A stretch of 56,810 nucleotides of DNA, taken from NCBI GenBank assembly GCA_013791765.1, contig VMTC01000133.1:1-56810 (forward strand), read 5' to 3'. Position 1 is the stretch's first letter. Each line of letters starts with the position of its first letter. The position numbers were made by a program, and so were the translations under genes. Origin of the DNA: Rhodoferax sp. (GTDB lineage Bacteria; Pseudomonadota; Gammaproteobacteria; Burkholderiales; Burkholderiaceae_C). Below the pieces are notes generated by a model. The model was given only the letters and a program-made list of their open reading frames with translations, did no database searches and had not been told where the DNA came from. Below are positions 18,264 through 28,054 of this stretch, piece after piece.

Positions 18264-18286
18264 ATTGTGATCCTGCGCGCGCCCAA

Positions 18287-19960
18287 TCAGGCCGGCGCCT
18301 CGCCATTGATCCAGGTCTTGACGATATTGGCCACCGCCGCAGGGTTGTCGCGCGTCAACTTGCGCGCATCGTCCAGGGCCAGCTCACCGGAAGTGGCCAC
18401 GGCAGGCACATTGCTGCGCGACGGCGCTGCCAACTGCGGCCGATCGGGCGTCTCCGACTCGATGGCGTCAAGCTGTCGCGCCTGAGTCAAAACTCGGGGT
18501 TGCGACTGCGCCAGGGTCTTGATGGCCGGGCGGATCACGCCCAGCAGCACCAAAGCGCCAAACAACAAGGTGCCCAGCGGCCAGGCAAAACTGCGTGCCA
18601 AGTCCTGAACTTCGGCCTGTTTCCAGAATGGCAAGTCCACCACCACCATCTTTTCCGTGGCAAAGGGGGCGTTCATCAGGTTCACCGAGTCACCGCGCTC
18701 TTTGTTAAAGCCCACCGTCTCGCGCACCAAGGCGGTCATTTGCTCGATCTGCTGCTCCGTCAACGGCGTGGTTGTGGTCTTGCCTTTGGCATCGGTCAAG
18801 GATTGATGGTTGACCACCACCGCAGCGCTGATGCGTTTGACGATGCCTGTGCCACCGCGCACCACCTTGATGGTCTTGTCTACCTCGTAATTGATGATGG
18901 ACTCACGTCGACCACCGGCCCCCGCAGCGCCGCCGACTGCGGTCAAGGTCTGTGGCGCGCCGTTGATAGGCGCCGAGGACGGCCCCGGCGGCTGATTGCT
19001 GGTGGCGCCCGGCACGCCCGAGGGCGGCCCACTGAGGCCGCTGTTGCTGCTTTCCGAGACCTGCTGGCTGCGAATCGCGGTCGAGTCGGGTAATTGATTG
19101 GGTTTGTGCGACTCCGAGGTGGACTCCGTCTGCGAGAAATCGAGCTCGGCCGTAACCTGGGCGCGGGCGTTGCCGCGGCCCACGACGGGCTCCAGAATGT
19201 CCAGAATGCGGCGACTGTAAAGCTGCTCGAGTTGCTGCACATACTGCAACTGCTGCGCATCCGCGCCAGCGGTGCCCTCTGCACCTTCAGCCGGGGTTGA
19301 CAACAACTTGCCTGAATCATCGAGCACGCTCACCGCCGTGGCATTCATTTCGGGAACGCTGGAGGACACCAAATGCACAATGCCCGCCAGTTGCGCCCGG
19401 TCCAGCGTGCGCCCGGCATTCAAACTGACCAGCACCGAGGCCGACGGCTTTTGCTGCTCGCGGAAAAATCCGTTCTGGTTCGGCAAGGCCAGGTGCACCC
19501 GCGCGCTCTGCACCGAAGACAGCGCCTGGATCGAGCGCGTCAACTCACCCTCCAGGCCGCGCTGGTACGCCAGGCGCTCCTGAAACTGTGTCATGCCAAA
19601 GCGGTTCGCATCCATGGTTTCAAAACCCGCCACCGAGCCCTTGGGCAAACCTTGCGATGCCAGCTTCAGCCGTGTGTCGTAGACCTTGTCAGCCGGCACC
19701 AAAATAGCGCCACCGCCATCGGCATGCTTGTAGGGGATATTCATGGTCGACAACTGGGCCACGATGGCCCCGCCGTCCTTGTCTGCCAGATTGGCATAGA
19801 GCACACGCCATTCGGCCTGGCGGCCCATCACCAAACCGATGATGCCAATGGCAATGAACACCGCCAGCCCCAGAGCCATGCGCAGCCGCTGGGCTTGGTC
19901 CAGGCCGGAAAAACGCTGCGACAGTGTGGGGTTAATAGGAATGGCGGGGGCGGCAGACAT
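18287..19960 (-). CDS. fliF: FliF, flagellar MS-ring protein
   Basis: A 557-residue protein with two membrane helices (about residues 29-46, LGLAVFIAIGIIGLVMG, and about 445-465, PLGTLLFGALVLLGVI) enclosing a large periplasmic region with the YscJ-like ring domains (VLYANLADKDGGAIVAQLS; GKVYD-type RLKLASQGLPKGS). The FliG-binding tail follows the second helix. It forms the MS ring on which the motor and export gate are built. It is the first gene of the leftward fliFGHIJK operon and diverges from fliE. Confidence 0.96.
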   Translation of the reverse strand: MSAAPAIPINPTLSQRFSGLDQAQRLRMALGLAVFIAIGIIGLVMGRQAEWRVLYANLADKDGGAIVAQLSTMNIPYKHADGGGAILVPADKVYDTRLKLASQGLPKGSVAGFETMDANRFGMTQFQERLAYQRGLEGELTRSIQALSSVQSARVHLALPNQNGFFREQQKPSASVLVSLNAGRTLDRAQLAGIVHLVSSSVPEMNATAVSVLDDSGKLLSTPAEGAEGTAGADAQQLQYVQQLEQLYSRRILDILEPVVGRGNARAQVTAELDFSQTESTSESHKPNQLPDSTAIRSQQVSESSNSGLSGPPSGVPGATSNQPPGPSSAPINGAPQTLTAVGGAAGAGGRRESIINYEVDKTIKVVRGGTGIVKRISAAVVVNHQSLTDAKGKTTTTPLTEQQIEQMTALVRETVGFNKERGDSVNLMNAPFATEKMVVVDLPFWKQAEVQDLARSFAWPLGTLLFGALVLLGVIRPAIKTLAQSQPRVLTQARQLDAIESETPDRPQLAAPSRSNVPAVATSGELALDDARKLTRDNPAAVANIVKTWINGEAPA

Positions 19961-20136
19961 TGTGGGTTCCAGGTCGGTGTGGCGCGATTTTGCACCACCA
20001 ATGGCGACGATTATTCGACCCGACCGCTAAAACATTAGTCCGATAAGCCGCGCTTTTACCCCTTACTTCAAATTAATGTTTGACGGGGTGCGCCCTAGCA
20101 TCACTCAACTTCCAATTTATCAGACAAGACCGCCCC
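19961..20136. promoter_or_regulatory. Divergent fliF/fliE promoter region
   Basis: A 176-nt spacer between divergently transcribed fliF and fliE must hold at least two promoters. A TCCGATAA (20034-20041) resembles a sigma-28 -10 box and TGGCGCG...TTGCA (19980-19994) resembles a sigma-54 site, but the first lacks a TAAA at the right distance and the second is one base short. I therefore make no specific sigma-factor call. Confidence 0.4.
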
Positions 20137-20454
20137 ATGGAACTCCGACTCTCCCCTACCACCATGCCGACTGCGGTGCGCCCCACGCTGGCACCGCGCC
20201 TGTCAACCAACCAGGTCACAGGGGGGGCTGACGGCGGTTTCTCGGGCGCACTCAAGAGCGCCCTCGGCTCGGTCAGCGCCGCGCAAAACACAGCCACCCG
20301 CTTAGGGCGAGAAGTGCAGATGGAAAACCCGAATGTCAGTCTGGAAGAAACCATGGTGGCGATGCAGAAAGCGCAGATCGGCTTTCAGGCCACCTTGCAT
20401 GTGCGCAACCGCATGGTGCAGGCCTACACCGACATCATGAACATGCAGGTGTGA
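20137..20454 (+). CDS. fliE: FliE, MS-ring/rod junction protein
   Basis: A 105-residue FliE protein. The conserved C-terminal half reads NPNVSLEETMVAMQKAQIGFQATLHVRNRMVQAYTDIMNMQV. It links the MS ring to the proximal rod and is the first substrate of flagellar export. The ATG at 20137 gives the normal family length. It stands alone on the plus strand, divergent from fliF. Confidence 0.95.
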   Translation: MELRLSPTTMPTAVRPTLAPRLSTNQVTGGADGGFSGALKSALGSVSAAQNTATRLGREVQMENPNVSLEETMVAMQKAQIGFQATLHVRNRMVQAYTDIMNMQV

Positions 20455-20494
20455 GCCCGCTTGCAAGCCCAGCACATTTCGCACTATTTTTTAA

Positions 20495-20540
20495 ATCAAA
20501 TAGCCCTCTAGCCTTCGTCAATGCTGTGTAGGCAGCTATC
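20495..20540 (-). repeat. 46-nt dispersed repeat, copy A (intergenic)
   Basis: Read on the minus strand it starts GATAGCTG, has GGCTAGAGG at offset 28 and ends CTATTTGAT. It shares exact spacing with six other copies in this window. It lies between the convergent fliE and GMC oxidoreductase genes. Confidence 0.85.
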
Positions 20541-20601
20541 AATTTAGGCATCATCCCAGCTTACGCTGCGCCAAACTGACGACAACGCACCGGCCCCAGG
20601 T

Positions 20602-22221
20602 TCACGCCAGCACCAGTTCTTGCCCGGTAAGCCGCTTGACCAGGCCCTGCGTCAGCCGGTTGACGATGCCGTAGATAGACAACTGAGGGTTGGCCCCGAT
20701 GCTGGTCGGAAAGATCGAGCCGTCATGAATCGACAGGTTTTCCAGCTGCCAATGCACGCCGTCGGGGCGCGTCACGCCCAGCGCCTCGGTGCCCCCCAAT
20801 CCGCAACCGCCCATCACGTGCGCGCTCACCACTTTGGTCAGCAATGGTTGCATGGCCAGGGCCGCAACCGCCTGTCGGCCCTCGGCCCAACTGTTGTAGG
20901 GACGTGCCATTTCGTGCATGGGTAACACCTGCCGCGCACCGGCGGCAAACTGGATCTCCATCATGGCCAGCAGGGCCCGGCGGGCCCCGTCCATGACAAA
21001 GTCGCTCAAAGGATAGTCCAACTCGGGCGAGCCGTCCCCGCGCAGTTTGACCTGCCCACCGGCCGCTTCTTCATGAAAACCGTCGCGCATCAGTGCCAGG
21101 ATCACATGGGTGTTGGGAAACTGCGCCAGCATATCGGCCTGTTGCTGACCGTAGCCAAACACCGTGGAGGCAAAGATCACCGGGTGCAGCGGCGGCGCCT
21201 CCAGCTTGAAGCCGATCGGGCCGTCAATCGGATCGGTGCCCAGAAAATGGTCGGTGTAGATGGTTTGCGGCGCGCCGGCCCAGGCCTCGACTTTTTGGCC
21301 CATGATGGCTGCGGACATCACCACCGGGTGCAAGAAGGTGCGCCGCCCCAGGCGCGCGTGCGGGTCCGGCGCCTTGGAGCGTAGCAGCAAGGCGGCCGAG
21401 TTGATCGCGCCCCCGGCCAGCACAAAATGCTTGGCGATGATGGTGGTTGCGCTGGCCCCCGGCCCCTCGGGGGCACTGTTGGGCTTGACTGCGATGCAGC
21501 GCACCGACTGCACGCGCCCGTTGAGCAACTCAAAGGTTTCGGCCCGGGTTTCGACCAGCAGCGTGGCACCCAGGTCCAGTGCTGCGGGAATGGTGGTCAC
21601 CAGCATCGACTGCTTGGCATTGGTCGGGCAGCCCAAGCCGCAGGAGCCCAGGTTCCAGCAACCCTTGACGTTGCGGGCAATCGCCGCCGCCGGTATGCCC
21701 AGCCGCGCCGCGCCGCGGCGCAACAAGTCGTTGTTTTCATTGGGCGCCACCAGCCAGGGGCCCATGCTCAGGCGCGTCTCGGCCTGCTGAAAATAGGGCG
21801 CCAGCGCATCGTTGTTGTAGTCGGGCAAGTTGAATTTTTGCTGCCAATAGTTCAGCGTATCCATCGGGGTTCTGAAGGAACTGGTCCAGTTGACAGTGGT
21901 GGAGCCGCCCACGCAGCGCCCCTGCAAAATCGTGACGCCCTTGTCCGAGGTCTTGCGCCCCGCACTTTCCTGGTACAGCGCGGGGTAGGCTTCGGCCTCT
22001 TTCTGGTTGAAGTCGCTGCTGCTCTTGAGCGGCCCTTCTTCAATGATCACCACCTTGAGACCGGCGCGCGCCAGCAATTCGGCGCTGATGCCGGCGCCAG
22101 CGCCCGAGCCAATGATGGCCACATCGCAGACAATTTTGTCGGGGCGCGCACCGTGCGGGCCGCCCAGCACTTTCCAGCCACGTTTTAATCCATCAAGGAT
22201 TGGATCCTGCAAACTGCTCAT
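20602..22221 (-). CDS. GMC-family FAD-dependent oxidoreductase
   Basis: A 539-residue flavoprotein. The N-terminal Rossmann motif is VAIIGSGAGAGISAELLARAG, the GMC signature is in LQGRCVGGSTTVNW, and the C-terminal catalytic region has the His of SAHVMGGCGLGG and Asn of GANPQLSIYG. A cysteine cluster (GCWNLGSCGLGCP) near residue 190 is typical of the subgroup that includes long-chain alcohol and sugar dehydrogenases. The substrate cannot be told from sequence. The next gene downstream in the genome order (upstream in transcription) encodes a Tat-type small protein that may be its partner. Confidence 0.88.
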   Translation of the reverse strand: MSSLQDPILDGLKRGWKVLGGPHGARPDKIVCDVAIIGSGAGAGISAELLARAGLKVVIIEEGPLKSSSDFNQKEAEAYPALYQESAGRKTSDKGVTILQGRCVGGSTTVNWTSSFRTPMDTLNYWQQKFNLPDYNNDALAPYFQQAETRLSMGPWLVAPNENNDLLRRGAARLGIPAAAIARNVKGCWNLGSCGLGCPTNAKQSMLVTTIPAALDLGATLLVETRAETFELLNGRVQSVRCIAVKPNSAPEGPGASATTIIAKHFVLAGGAINSAALLLRSKAPDPHARLGRRTFLHPVVMSAAIMGQKVEAWAGAPQTIYTDHFLGTDPIDGPIGFKLEAPPLHPVIFASTVFGYGQQQADMLAQFPNTHVILALMRDGFHEEAAGGQVKLRGDGSPELDYPLSDFVMDGARRALLAMMEIQFAAGARQVLPMHEMARPYNSWAEGRQAVAALAMQPLLTKVVSAHVMGGCGLGGTEALGVTRPDGVHWQLENLSIHDGSIFPTSIGANPQLSIYGIVNRLTQGLVKRLTGQELVLA

Positions 22222-22249
22222 AAAGTTGGAATTCGTCTTGGTAAAGGGT

Positions 22250-22756
22250 TCATATCTTCAGCGGGCCGGGGTAGCCCAGCGCGGGCCAGGTGCTGGCGTC
22301 TGAAAAGTAGGCCGCGCCCACAATCTCATGCAGCGCCTGGTAACTCTGCAGGCGCAAGCCCAGGCGTGAGCTGCGCATCGACTGCAAAGCCTGCTGCACC
22401 TCAACGACGCCGGCGCTGCGCCAATCGCTCGACAGCCCAGCCAGCGTGCGCCGCCCAACGCCAGTGCCCAAGATGCCGAGCAATTGCGACAACTCCGCCT
22501 GTGCGTGCGGCGGCAGCGCCTGCGCCAGCGCATCAATGCGCTGCAGCAAACCCGCCAACGCCGCCTGGTTGGCGGCGGGCTCCTTGGGCAGGGTGCCGTC
22601 CAAAATGGCACGCCCCACGCTGGCGAAAACCTCCTGCGCGCCCGGGCTCAAGCGTCCCTGCTGCAGGCCGGGCTGCAGCAAGGCCACCGTACCACCCGCC
22701 AGAATCAGCACTGTGGCCGATACCGCCCCCAACTTCAACCAGGTTCTTCTTTGCAT
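22250..22756 (-). CDS. Tat-signal small protein, probable partner of the GMC oxidoreductase
   Basis: A 168-residue protein that begins MQRRTWLKLGAVSATVLILAGG, a twin-arginine-like signal with a hydrophobic core. The body (SPGAQEVFASVGRAILDGTLPKEP, then ALAQALPPHAQAELSQLLGIL) resembles small subunits of membrane-bound dehydrogenases such as gluconate 2-dehydrogenase subunit 3. It lies 28 nt upstream of the GMC gene on the same strand, so the two probably form a secreted or membrane-facing dehydrogenase. I chose the ATG at 22756 since it starts right at the twin arginine; an extension of 10 residues is possible. Confidence 0.65.
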   Translation of the reverse strand: MQRRTWLKLGAVSATVLILAGGTVALLQPGLQQGRLSPGAQEVFASVGRAILDGTLPKEPAANQAALAGLLQRIDALAQALPPHAQAELSQLLGILGTGVGRRTLAGLSSDWRSAGVVEVQQALQSMRSSRLGLRLQSYQALHEIVGAAYFSDASTWPALGYPGPLKI

Positions 22757-22824
22757 GCTTCGAATATGGCACGCAAAAGTGCGCAATTTTTAGAGCCTGG
22801 CACCTAGGTAGACTCAGGGTTTAT

Positions 22825-23562
22825 ATGGAAGCCACCAACATCATCCGCGACGCGGTCACGCGCGTCAGCGCACTGCGACAAAGTGCCATCGACGACCCCG
22901 CGCTCGCAAACGCCCTCAGCGCGGTCAAGCGGCTGCAAGCGCGCCGCTTTGCCGGCACCTATGCGGACCTGCTGCAGTCTGAACAATACCGGCCCGCAGC
23001 CACCTTCTTTCTGCAGGAGCTCTACAGCGAGAAAGACTACACCTTGCGCGATGCGCAGTTTGCGCGCATTGCCAGTGGCCTGGAGCGGCTGTTCCCACAG
23101 CAAGTGGTGCAGACCGCGGTGTCGATGGCGCACTTGCACCACCTGACCGAAGAGCTCGATCTGGCCATGGCCCAAAGCTGGCTTAGCCACGGCGCGCTGG
23201 GCGAGGCGGCGCGCTATGTGGCCGCCTGGCGCACGGTCGGTCGGCCTGCGGATCGGGAGCTGCAATTAGCAACCGTGCTGGAGGTGGGCCAAGAGTTGGA
23301 CCGCCTCACGCGCACCCCGGGCCTGCGCATGATGCTCAAAATGATGCGCGGACCGGCCCGCATGATGGGCCTGAGTGCGCTGCAGCAATTTCTGGAATCA
23401 GGCTTTGACACCTTCGCCGCCATGGGGCGCAAGGGCGACGGCGCCCGCTATTTTCTGGGCACCGTGCGCGAGCGCGAAGCCGGGCTGATCGGACGCCTGT
23501 TTGCGCTTGATGCTGTCGCGTGTGAGACCGAAATCAGCCAGATACTGGGGCAAGCCCGGTAG
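22825..23562 (+). CDS. Conserved hypothetical protein
   Basis: A 245-residue, mainly helical, soluble protein. A stretch ATFFLQELYSEKDYTLRDAQFARI resembles a block found in uncharacterised proteobacterial proteins. I know no function for it. It is divergent from the Tat-signal gene and 46 nt upstream of the acyl-CoA ligase gene on the same strand, so they may be co-transcribed. The ATG at 22825 is preceded by a weak purine-rich site (CAGGG). Confidence 0.7.
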   Translation: MEATNIIRDAVTRVSALRQSAIDDPALANALSAVKRLQARRFAGTYADLLQSEQYRPAATFFLQELYSEKDYTLRDAQFARIASGLERLFPQQVVQTAVSMAHLHHLTEELDLAMAQSWLSHGALGEAARYVAAWRTVGRPADRELQLATVLEVGQELDRLTRTPGLRMMLKMMRGPARMMGLSALQQFLESGFDTFAAMGRKGDGARYFLGTVREREAGLIGRLFALDAVACETEISQILGQAR

Positions 23563-23608
23563 CGGCAAGCGACGGTTCTGGCTCAAAATCAGCGCCAGGA
23601 GAACCCAC

Positions 23609-25294
23609 ATGGACAAAATCTGGCTCAAGAGCTATCCCCCCGGCGTCGAGCATGACGTCAACCCGCAGCAATACCAATCGTTGACGCAGTTGCTGGAAGA
23701 GTCCTTCCGCAAGAACGCCGACAACCGCTTTGCCGTCTGCATGGAAAGCTCGATGACCTACGGCCAGCTCGACCAGCTCTCCGCCGCATTGGGCGCCTGG
23801 CTGCAAAGCAAAGGATTGGCCCCGGACGCCCGGGTCGCCATCATGCTGCCCAATATTCCGCAGTTTCCAGTGACCATGGCGGGTGTCTTGCGAGCCGGCT
23901 ACACCTGCGTCAACGTCAACCCGTTGTACACCGCACGCGAATTGCAGCACCAGCTCAGTGACTCCGGCGCGAGCGTGATTGTGGTGCTCGAGAACTTTGT
24001 CGCCACGCTGGCCGAAGTGATCGACCAGACGGAGGTCCAGCATGTGGTGGTGGCCTCGATGGGCGACTTGCTGGGCTTCTGGTACGGCCAGTGGATCACC
24101 TTTGCCGTGCGCCACCTGGCCAAGATGGTGCCGCCCTACAAATTAACGCTCTCGAACGGCCGCACCGCGACTTCCTTCAAGCAGGCCATCTCAGTCGGCG
24201 CGGCGCTGCCCTTCAAGTCGGCGCCGAGCACACTCGATTCGATTGCCTTCTTGCAGTACACCGGCGGCACCACGGGCCTGAGCAAAGGCGCCGTGCTGAC
24301 GCACCGCAACATCGTGGCCGCCGTCTTGCAGGCCGAGGCCTGGTTCACCCCGGCGCTCACGCGCATCGGCGACGTACGCCATATCAACAGCATCGCCGCG
24401 CTGCCGCTGTACCACATCTTTGCACTCACCCTGTCGCTGCTCGCCATCCGCTGGGGCGCGCATCTGACGCTGATTCCGAACCCACGCGACTTTGGCGGTT
24501 TCATCGAGACCCTCAAAAAGCGCCCCTTTCACATGCTGCCGGGGGTCAACACCTTGTTCAACGCCCTGCTGGCGCACCCGCAGTTCAAAAGTGTTGATTT
24601 CTCCAGCCTCTGCGCGACGCAAGCGGGGGGCATGGCGGCCTCCAGCGGCACCGCCCAGCGCTGGTTAGATACCACCGGCTGCCCGATGGTCGAAGGCTGG
24701 GGCATGAGCGAGACCTGCGCCATTGGCACCAACAACCCGGTACTGGCCAAGGAGTTTTCGGGCACGATCGGCCTGCCGCTGCCCGGCATTGACATCGCCA
24801 TCAAGGACGACGAAGGCAACTCACTGGCACAAGGGTTATCGGGCGAGATCTGCATCCGCGGCCCCAATGTCATGACTGGCTACTACCAGCAGCCCGAGGA
24901 AAACCGCAACGCCTTCACTGCGGACGGTTTCCTGCGCACCGGCGACGTCGGTATCATGGACGAGCGCGGCTACACCAAAATTGTGGACCGCAAGAAAGAC
25001 ATGATCCTGGTCAGCGGCTTCAACGTGTTCCCGAGTGAGCTCGAAAATGTGATCTCGCTGTGCGACGGCGTGCTGGAGTGCGCGGTCATCGGCGTGCCCG
25101 ACGAGAAACAGGGCGAGGCCATCAAGGTCTTCGTCGTCAAAAACAAGCCGACGCTGGCCGAAGACGACGTGGCGCGCTACTGCCAGCAGAACCTGACCGG
25201 CTACAAGCAGCCCAAATACATCGAGTTCCGCGACGAACTGCCCAAGTCAAATGTCGGCAAGATCCTGCGGCGCGAATTGCGCGTGGGCAAATAG
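23609..25294 (+). CDS. fadD: Long-chain fatty-acid-CoA ligase
   Basis: A 561-residue AMP-forming acyl-CoA synthetase of the normal FadD length. The ATP/AMP motif is YTGGTTGLSKGAVLTH. Other conserved blocks are GWGMSETCAIGTNNP, GFLRTGDVGIMDERGYTKIVDRKKDMILVSGFNVFP and the C-terminal catalytic Lys in KSNVGKILRREL. It activates fatty acids to CoA thioesters for beta-oxidation or lipid synthesis. The ATG at 23609 has an AGGAG site 8 nt upstream. Confidence 0.92.
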   Translation: MDKIWLKSYPPGVEHDVNPQQYQSLTQLLEESFRKNADNRFAVCMESSMTYGQLDQLSAALGAWLQSKGLAPDARVAIMLPNIPQFPVTMAGVLRAGYTCVNVNPLYTARELQHQLSDSGASVIVVLENFVATLAEVIDQTEVQHVVVASMGDLLGFWYGQWITFAVRHLAKMVPPYKLTLSNGRTATSFKQAISVGAALPFKSAPSTLDSIAFLQYTGGTTGLSKGAVLTHRNIVAAVLQAEAWFTPALTRIGDVRHINSIAALPLYHIFALTLSLLAIRWGAHLTLIPNPRDFGGFIETLKKRPFHMLPGVNTLFNALLAHPQFKSVDFSSLCATQAGGMAASSGTAQRWLDTTGCPMVEGWGMSETCAIGTNNPVLAKEFSGTIGLPLPGIDIAIKDDEGNSLAQGLSGEICIRGPNVMTGYYQQPEENRNAFTADGFLRTGDVGIMDERGYTKIVDRKKDMILVSGFNVFPSELENVISLCDGVLECAVIGVPDEKQGEAIKVFVVKNKPTLAEDDVARYCQQNLTGYKQPKYIEFRDELPKSNVGKILRRELRVGK

Positions 25295-25334
25295 GCCACG
25301 CACAAGAATCAAGTTTTTCAGACGCTACTAAAAA

Positions 25335-25380
25335 AATAGCTGTTCATGCACGTGGAATAAGGGCTAGAGGATAATTTAAC
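25335..25380 (+). repeat. 46-nt dispersed repeat, copy B (intergenic)
   Basis: It begins AATAGCTG, has GGGCTAGAGG at offset 26 and ends TAATTTAAC. It lies between the convergent acyl-CoA ligase gene and gspF. Confidence 0.85.
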
Positions 25381-25396
25381 CTAAAAACTCAGCCTC

Positions 25397-26632
25397 TCAC
25401 TTCACCAACTGGTTGAGCTGAATGATCGGCATCAGCACCGCCAGCACGATCAGCATCACCACCACGCCCATCACCACAATCAACAGCGGCTCCAAAATGG
25501 TGGCCAGTTGCATGGCGCGGCGTTGCACCTCGGTGCTGAGCTGCTTGGCGGCGCGCTGCAGCATGGTGGGCAACTGCCCGGTTTGCTCACCCAAGCGCGC
25601 GAACATGGCGAGCAAGCCGGGAAAGCGCTTTTTTTGCGCCAGCGCCGCGGCCAGCGGCGCGCCTTCGCGCACCAGCACCAAGGCATCAAGCGCATCGGTG
25701 CGCATGGCGCGGTTCGACAGGGTTTCAGCCGCGGCCTGCAAGGCTTTGAGGATCGGCACGCCAGCGGCGGCCAACATCGCCAGCGTGCTGGCAAAACGCG
25801 CGGTGTTGTAGCTGCGGGACAACTTGCCCAAAATCGGCAGCTTCAGCCAGGCGGCGTCAAACTTTTCACGAAATGCGGCGTTAGCCAGCGCCACACGGGC
25901 ACCAACAACTCCCAGAACAATAGCAACCAAGATCAACCAGCCATAGCTGCGCAAAAAAGCACTGGTGCCAATCATGATCACCGTGAGCAGCGGCAGCGCG
26001 CGCTTGCTGCCGGCAAACACATGCGCCACTTGCGGCACCACATAAGTCACCAGGAACAGCACGATCACGATCGCCACCAGCGACACGATGGCCGGGTACA
26101 GCGCCGCGCCGATCAGTTTTGACTTGAGTGCTTGCTGCTCTTCCAGGTCGTCCGCCAGGCGCTCCAGCACCAGGCCGAGGTTGCCGCTTTGCTCGCCGGC
26201 GCCGATCACCGCAATAAAAATGGGCGTGAATTCACGCGGATGCAGCGACAAGGCCTTGGCAAAGGTCGAGCCGCCGTTCACCTCAGCGCGGAGCAGCGCC
26301 ACCAGGTGGTGCTCATTGTCGCGCTCGGCCTCATCGGACAGCGAGGTGAGCGCCCGCTCCAGCGGCAGCCCCGAGGACACCAGACCGGCCAGCTGGCGCG
26401 TCCAGATCGTCAGCCCGGTGGCGTTGAAGACCCGGCGCGTCAAACTGCGGCCCGAGCCTGCAGCACCCGCGCCCGCCTGGCCTGGCGCCTGCGCCCCCAC
26501 GGCCTCCACCTTGAGCGGCACCAGCGCCTGCGTGCGCAACAGGCTGCGCGCGGCCTTGGCCGAGTCGGCCTCGATCACGCCCTTGCGTGTTTCGCCGTCA
26601 GCGCTCAGGGCTTCAAAGGAATAAACCGGCAT
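25397..26632 (-). CDS. gspF: GspF, type II secretion inner-membrane platform protein
   Basis: A 411-residue protein with two tandem GspF domains and three membrane segments (for example LYPAIVSLVAIVIVLFLVTYVVP and LLIVVMGVVVMLIVLAVLMPII near the C-terminus). It begins MPVYSFEALSADGETRKGVIEA, typical of GspF. It forms the central platform turned by GspE to build the pseudopilus. It is the last gene of the leftward gsp operon, 14 nt after gspE. Confidence 0.96.
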   Translation of the reverse strand: MPVYSFEALSADGETRKGVIEADSAKAARSLLRTQALVPLKVEAVGAQAPGQAGAGAAGSGRSLTRRVFNATGLTIWTRQLAGLVSSGLPLERALTSLSDEAERDNEHHLVALLRAEVNGGSTFAKALSLHPREFTPIFIAVIGAGEQSGNLGLVLERLADDLEEQQALKSKLIGAALYPAIVSLVAIVIVLFLVTYVVPQVAHVFAGSKRALPLLTVIMIGTSAFLRSYGWLILVAIVLGVVGARVALANAAFREKFDAAWLKLPILGKLSRSYNTARFASTLAMLAAAGVPILKALQAAAETLSNRAMRTDALDALVLVREGAPLAAALAQKKRFPGLLAMFARLGEQTGQLPTMLQRAAKQLSTEVQRRAMQLATILEPLLIVVMGVVVMLIVLAVLMPIIQLNQLVK

Positions 26633-26646
26633 GGCAATGTTTAGGG

Positions 26647-28035
26647 TCAGTCGCGCGTCACGCGCAGCAGCTCTTCGCGCGAGGTCAGGCCCAGGCGCAC
26701 CAGGCGCTCGCCGTCATCGCGCATCAGCGTCATGCCGCTGGCCAGGGCCGCAAAGCGGATGTCGGCCTCAGAGGCGCGGTTGTGAATCTGGGCACGAATC
26801 GCGTCATCGGCGACCAACAACTCAAACACGCCCGAGCGCCCGGCGTAACCGGTTTGGCCACAGGCGCTGCAGCCCGTGCCATAGCAACTCAGACACAGCT
26901 TGCGCAGCAGACGCTGGGCCAACACGCCCAACAACGACGAACTCAGCAGGAAGGGCTCGACCCCCATGTCGGTCAAGCGGGTGACGGCGCTGGTGGCGTC
27001 GTTGGTGTGCAGCGTCGCGAGCACCAGGTGACCGGTGAGCGAGGCCTGAATCGCAATCTGCGCGGTCTCGAAATCGCGGATTTCACCGATCATGATGATG
27101 TCCGGGTCTTGCCGCAAGATGGCGCGCAAGGCCTTGGCAAAGGTGAGTTCGATCTTGGCGTTGACCTGGGTCTGGCCGACACCCGAGAGCTCGTACTCGA
27201 TCGGGTCTTCCACCGTCATGATGTTGCTGCGGCTGGCGTCCAGGCGGCTCAAGGCGGCATACAAGGTGGTGGTCTTGCCCGAACCCGTGGGGCCGGTGAC
27301 CAGCACAATGCCGTGCGGCTGCGTCACCAGCTGCTCAAAGCGCTTGAGCACCTCGCCCTGCATGCCCAGCGCCTCCAGGCTCAAGCGGCCTTCAGATTTA
27401 TCCAGCAAACGCAGCACGGCGCGCTCACCATGCGCACTGGGCAAGGTCGAGACGCGCACATCGACCGCGCGCGTGCCAATGCGCAGGGAGATACGGCCGT
27501 CTTGCGGCAGGCGGCGCTCGGCAATGTCGAGCTCGGCCATGATCTTCAGGCGCGAAATCAGCGCCGCGTGCAGCGCTCGGTTCGGTTGCACCACCTCACG
27601 CAGCGTGCCGTCGACGCGAAAGCGCACGCTCGAATGGCGCTCATAGGGCTCAATGTGGATGTCGCTGGCGCCGTCGCGCGCCGCTTGCGTCAAGAGCGCG
27701 TTGAGCATGCGGATGATGGGCGCATCGTCCGAGGTTTCGAGCAAGTCTTCAATCGCGGGCAGGTCCTGCATCATGCGCGTGAGGTCGGCGTCGCTCTCGA
27801 CCTCACTGACCACCGCCGCAGCGCTCGACTCGCCCTGGGCATAGGCGGCGCTGATGCGCTGGATCAGCGCCTGGGCACCGAGCGACTGCAGATGGCGCAC
27901 CGGGTACTTGCGCATGACCTCGCTGACCGCGCTGGCCCCCGAGTCGGGGTGCACGCACAGCGTCAGATCGCCCGACTCATCTTCGAGCAAGAGTTGGTGG
28001 GTGCGGGCAAAGGCGTAGGGCAGCGGGTAACGCAT
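26647..28035 (-). CDS. gspE: GspE, type II secretion ATPase
   Basis: A 462-residue ATPase. Walker A is [15 protein letters not shown], the Asp and His boxes are present ([29 protein letters not shown]), and a tetracysteine zinc site is near the C-terminus ([12 protein letters not shown]). It powers pseudopilus assembly on the cytoplasmic face. The N-terminal part is short compared with some GspE proteins. The ATG at 28035, 19 nt past the gspD stop, was chosen; longer in-frame extensions would run into gspD. Confidence 0.95.
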   Translation of the reverse strand: MRYPLPYAFARTHQLLLEDESGDLTLCVHPDSGASAVSEVMRKYPVRHLQSLGAQALIQRISAAYAQGESSAAAVVSEVESDADLTRMMQDLPAIEDLLETSDDAPIIRMLNALLTQAARDGASDIHIEPYERHSSVRFRVDGTLREVVQPNRALHAALISRLKIMAELDIAERRLPQDGRISLRIGTRAVDVRVSTLPSAHGERAVLRLLDKSEGRLSLEALGMQGEVLKRFEQLVTQPHGIVLVTGPTGSGKTTTLYAALSRLDASRSNIMTVEDPIEYELSGVGQTQVNAKIELTFAKALRAILRQDPDIIMIGEIRDFETAQIAIQASLTGHLVLATLHTNDATSAVTRLTDMGVEPFLLSSSLLGVLAQRLLRKLCLSCYGTGCSACGQTGYAGRSGVFELLVADDAIRAQIHNRASEADIRFAALASGMTLMRDDGERLVRLGLTSREELLRVTRD

Positions 28036-28054
28036 GGCGGCTTGGCCTTTTGGC

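Noticed and set aside
19980-19994. Sigma-54-like TGGCGCGATTTTGCA upstream of fliE/fliF
   Set aside because: The GG and GC elements are separated by one base too few for a sigma-54 promoter.
20028-20041. Sigma-28-like TAAA...TCCGATAA upstream of fliE
   Set aside because: The spacing between TAAA and CCGATAA is about half of the required distance and there is no TAAA at the correct one.
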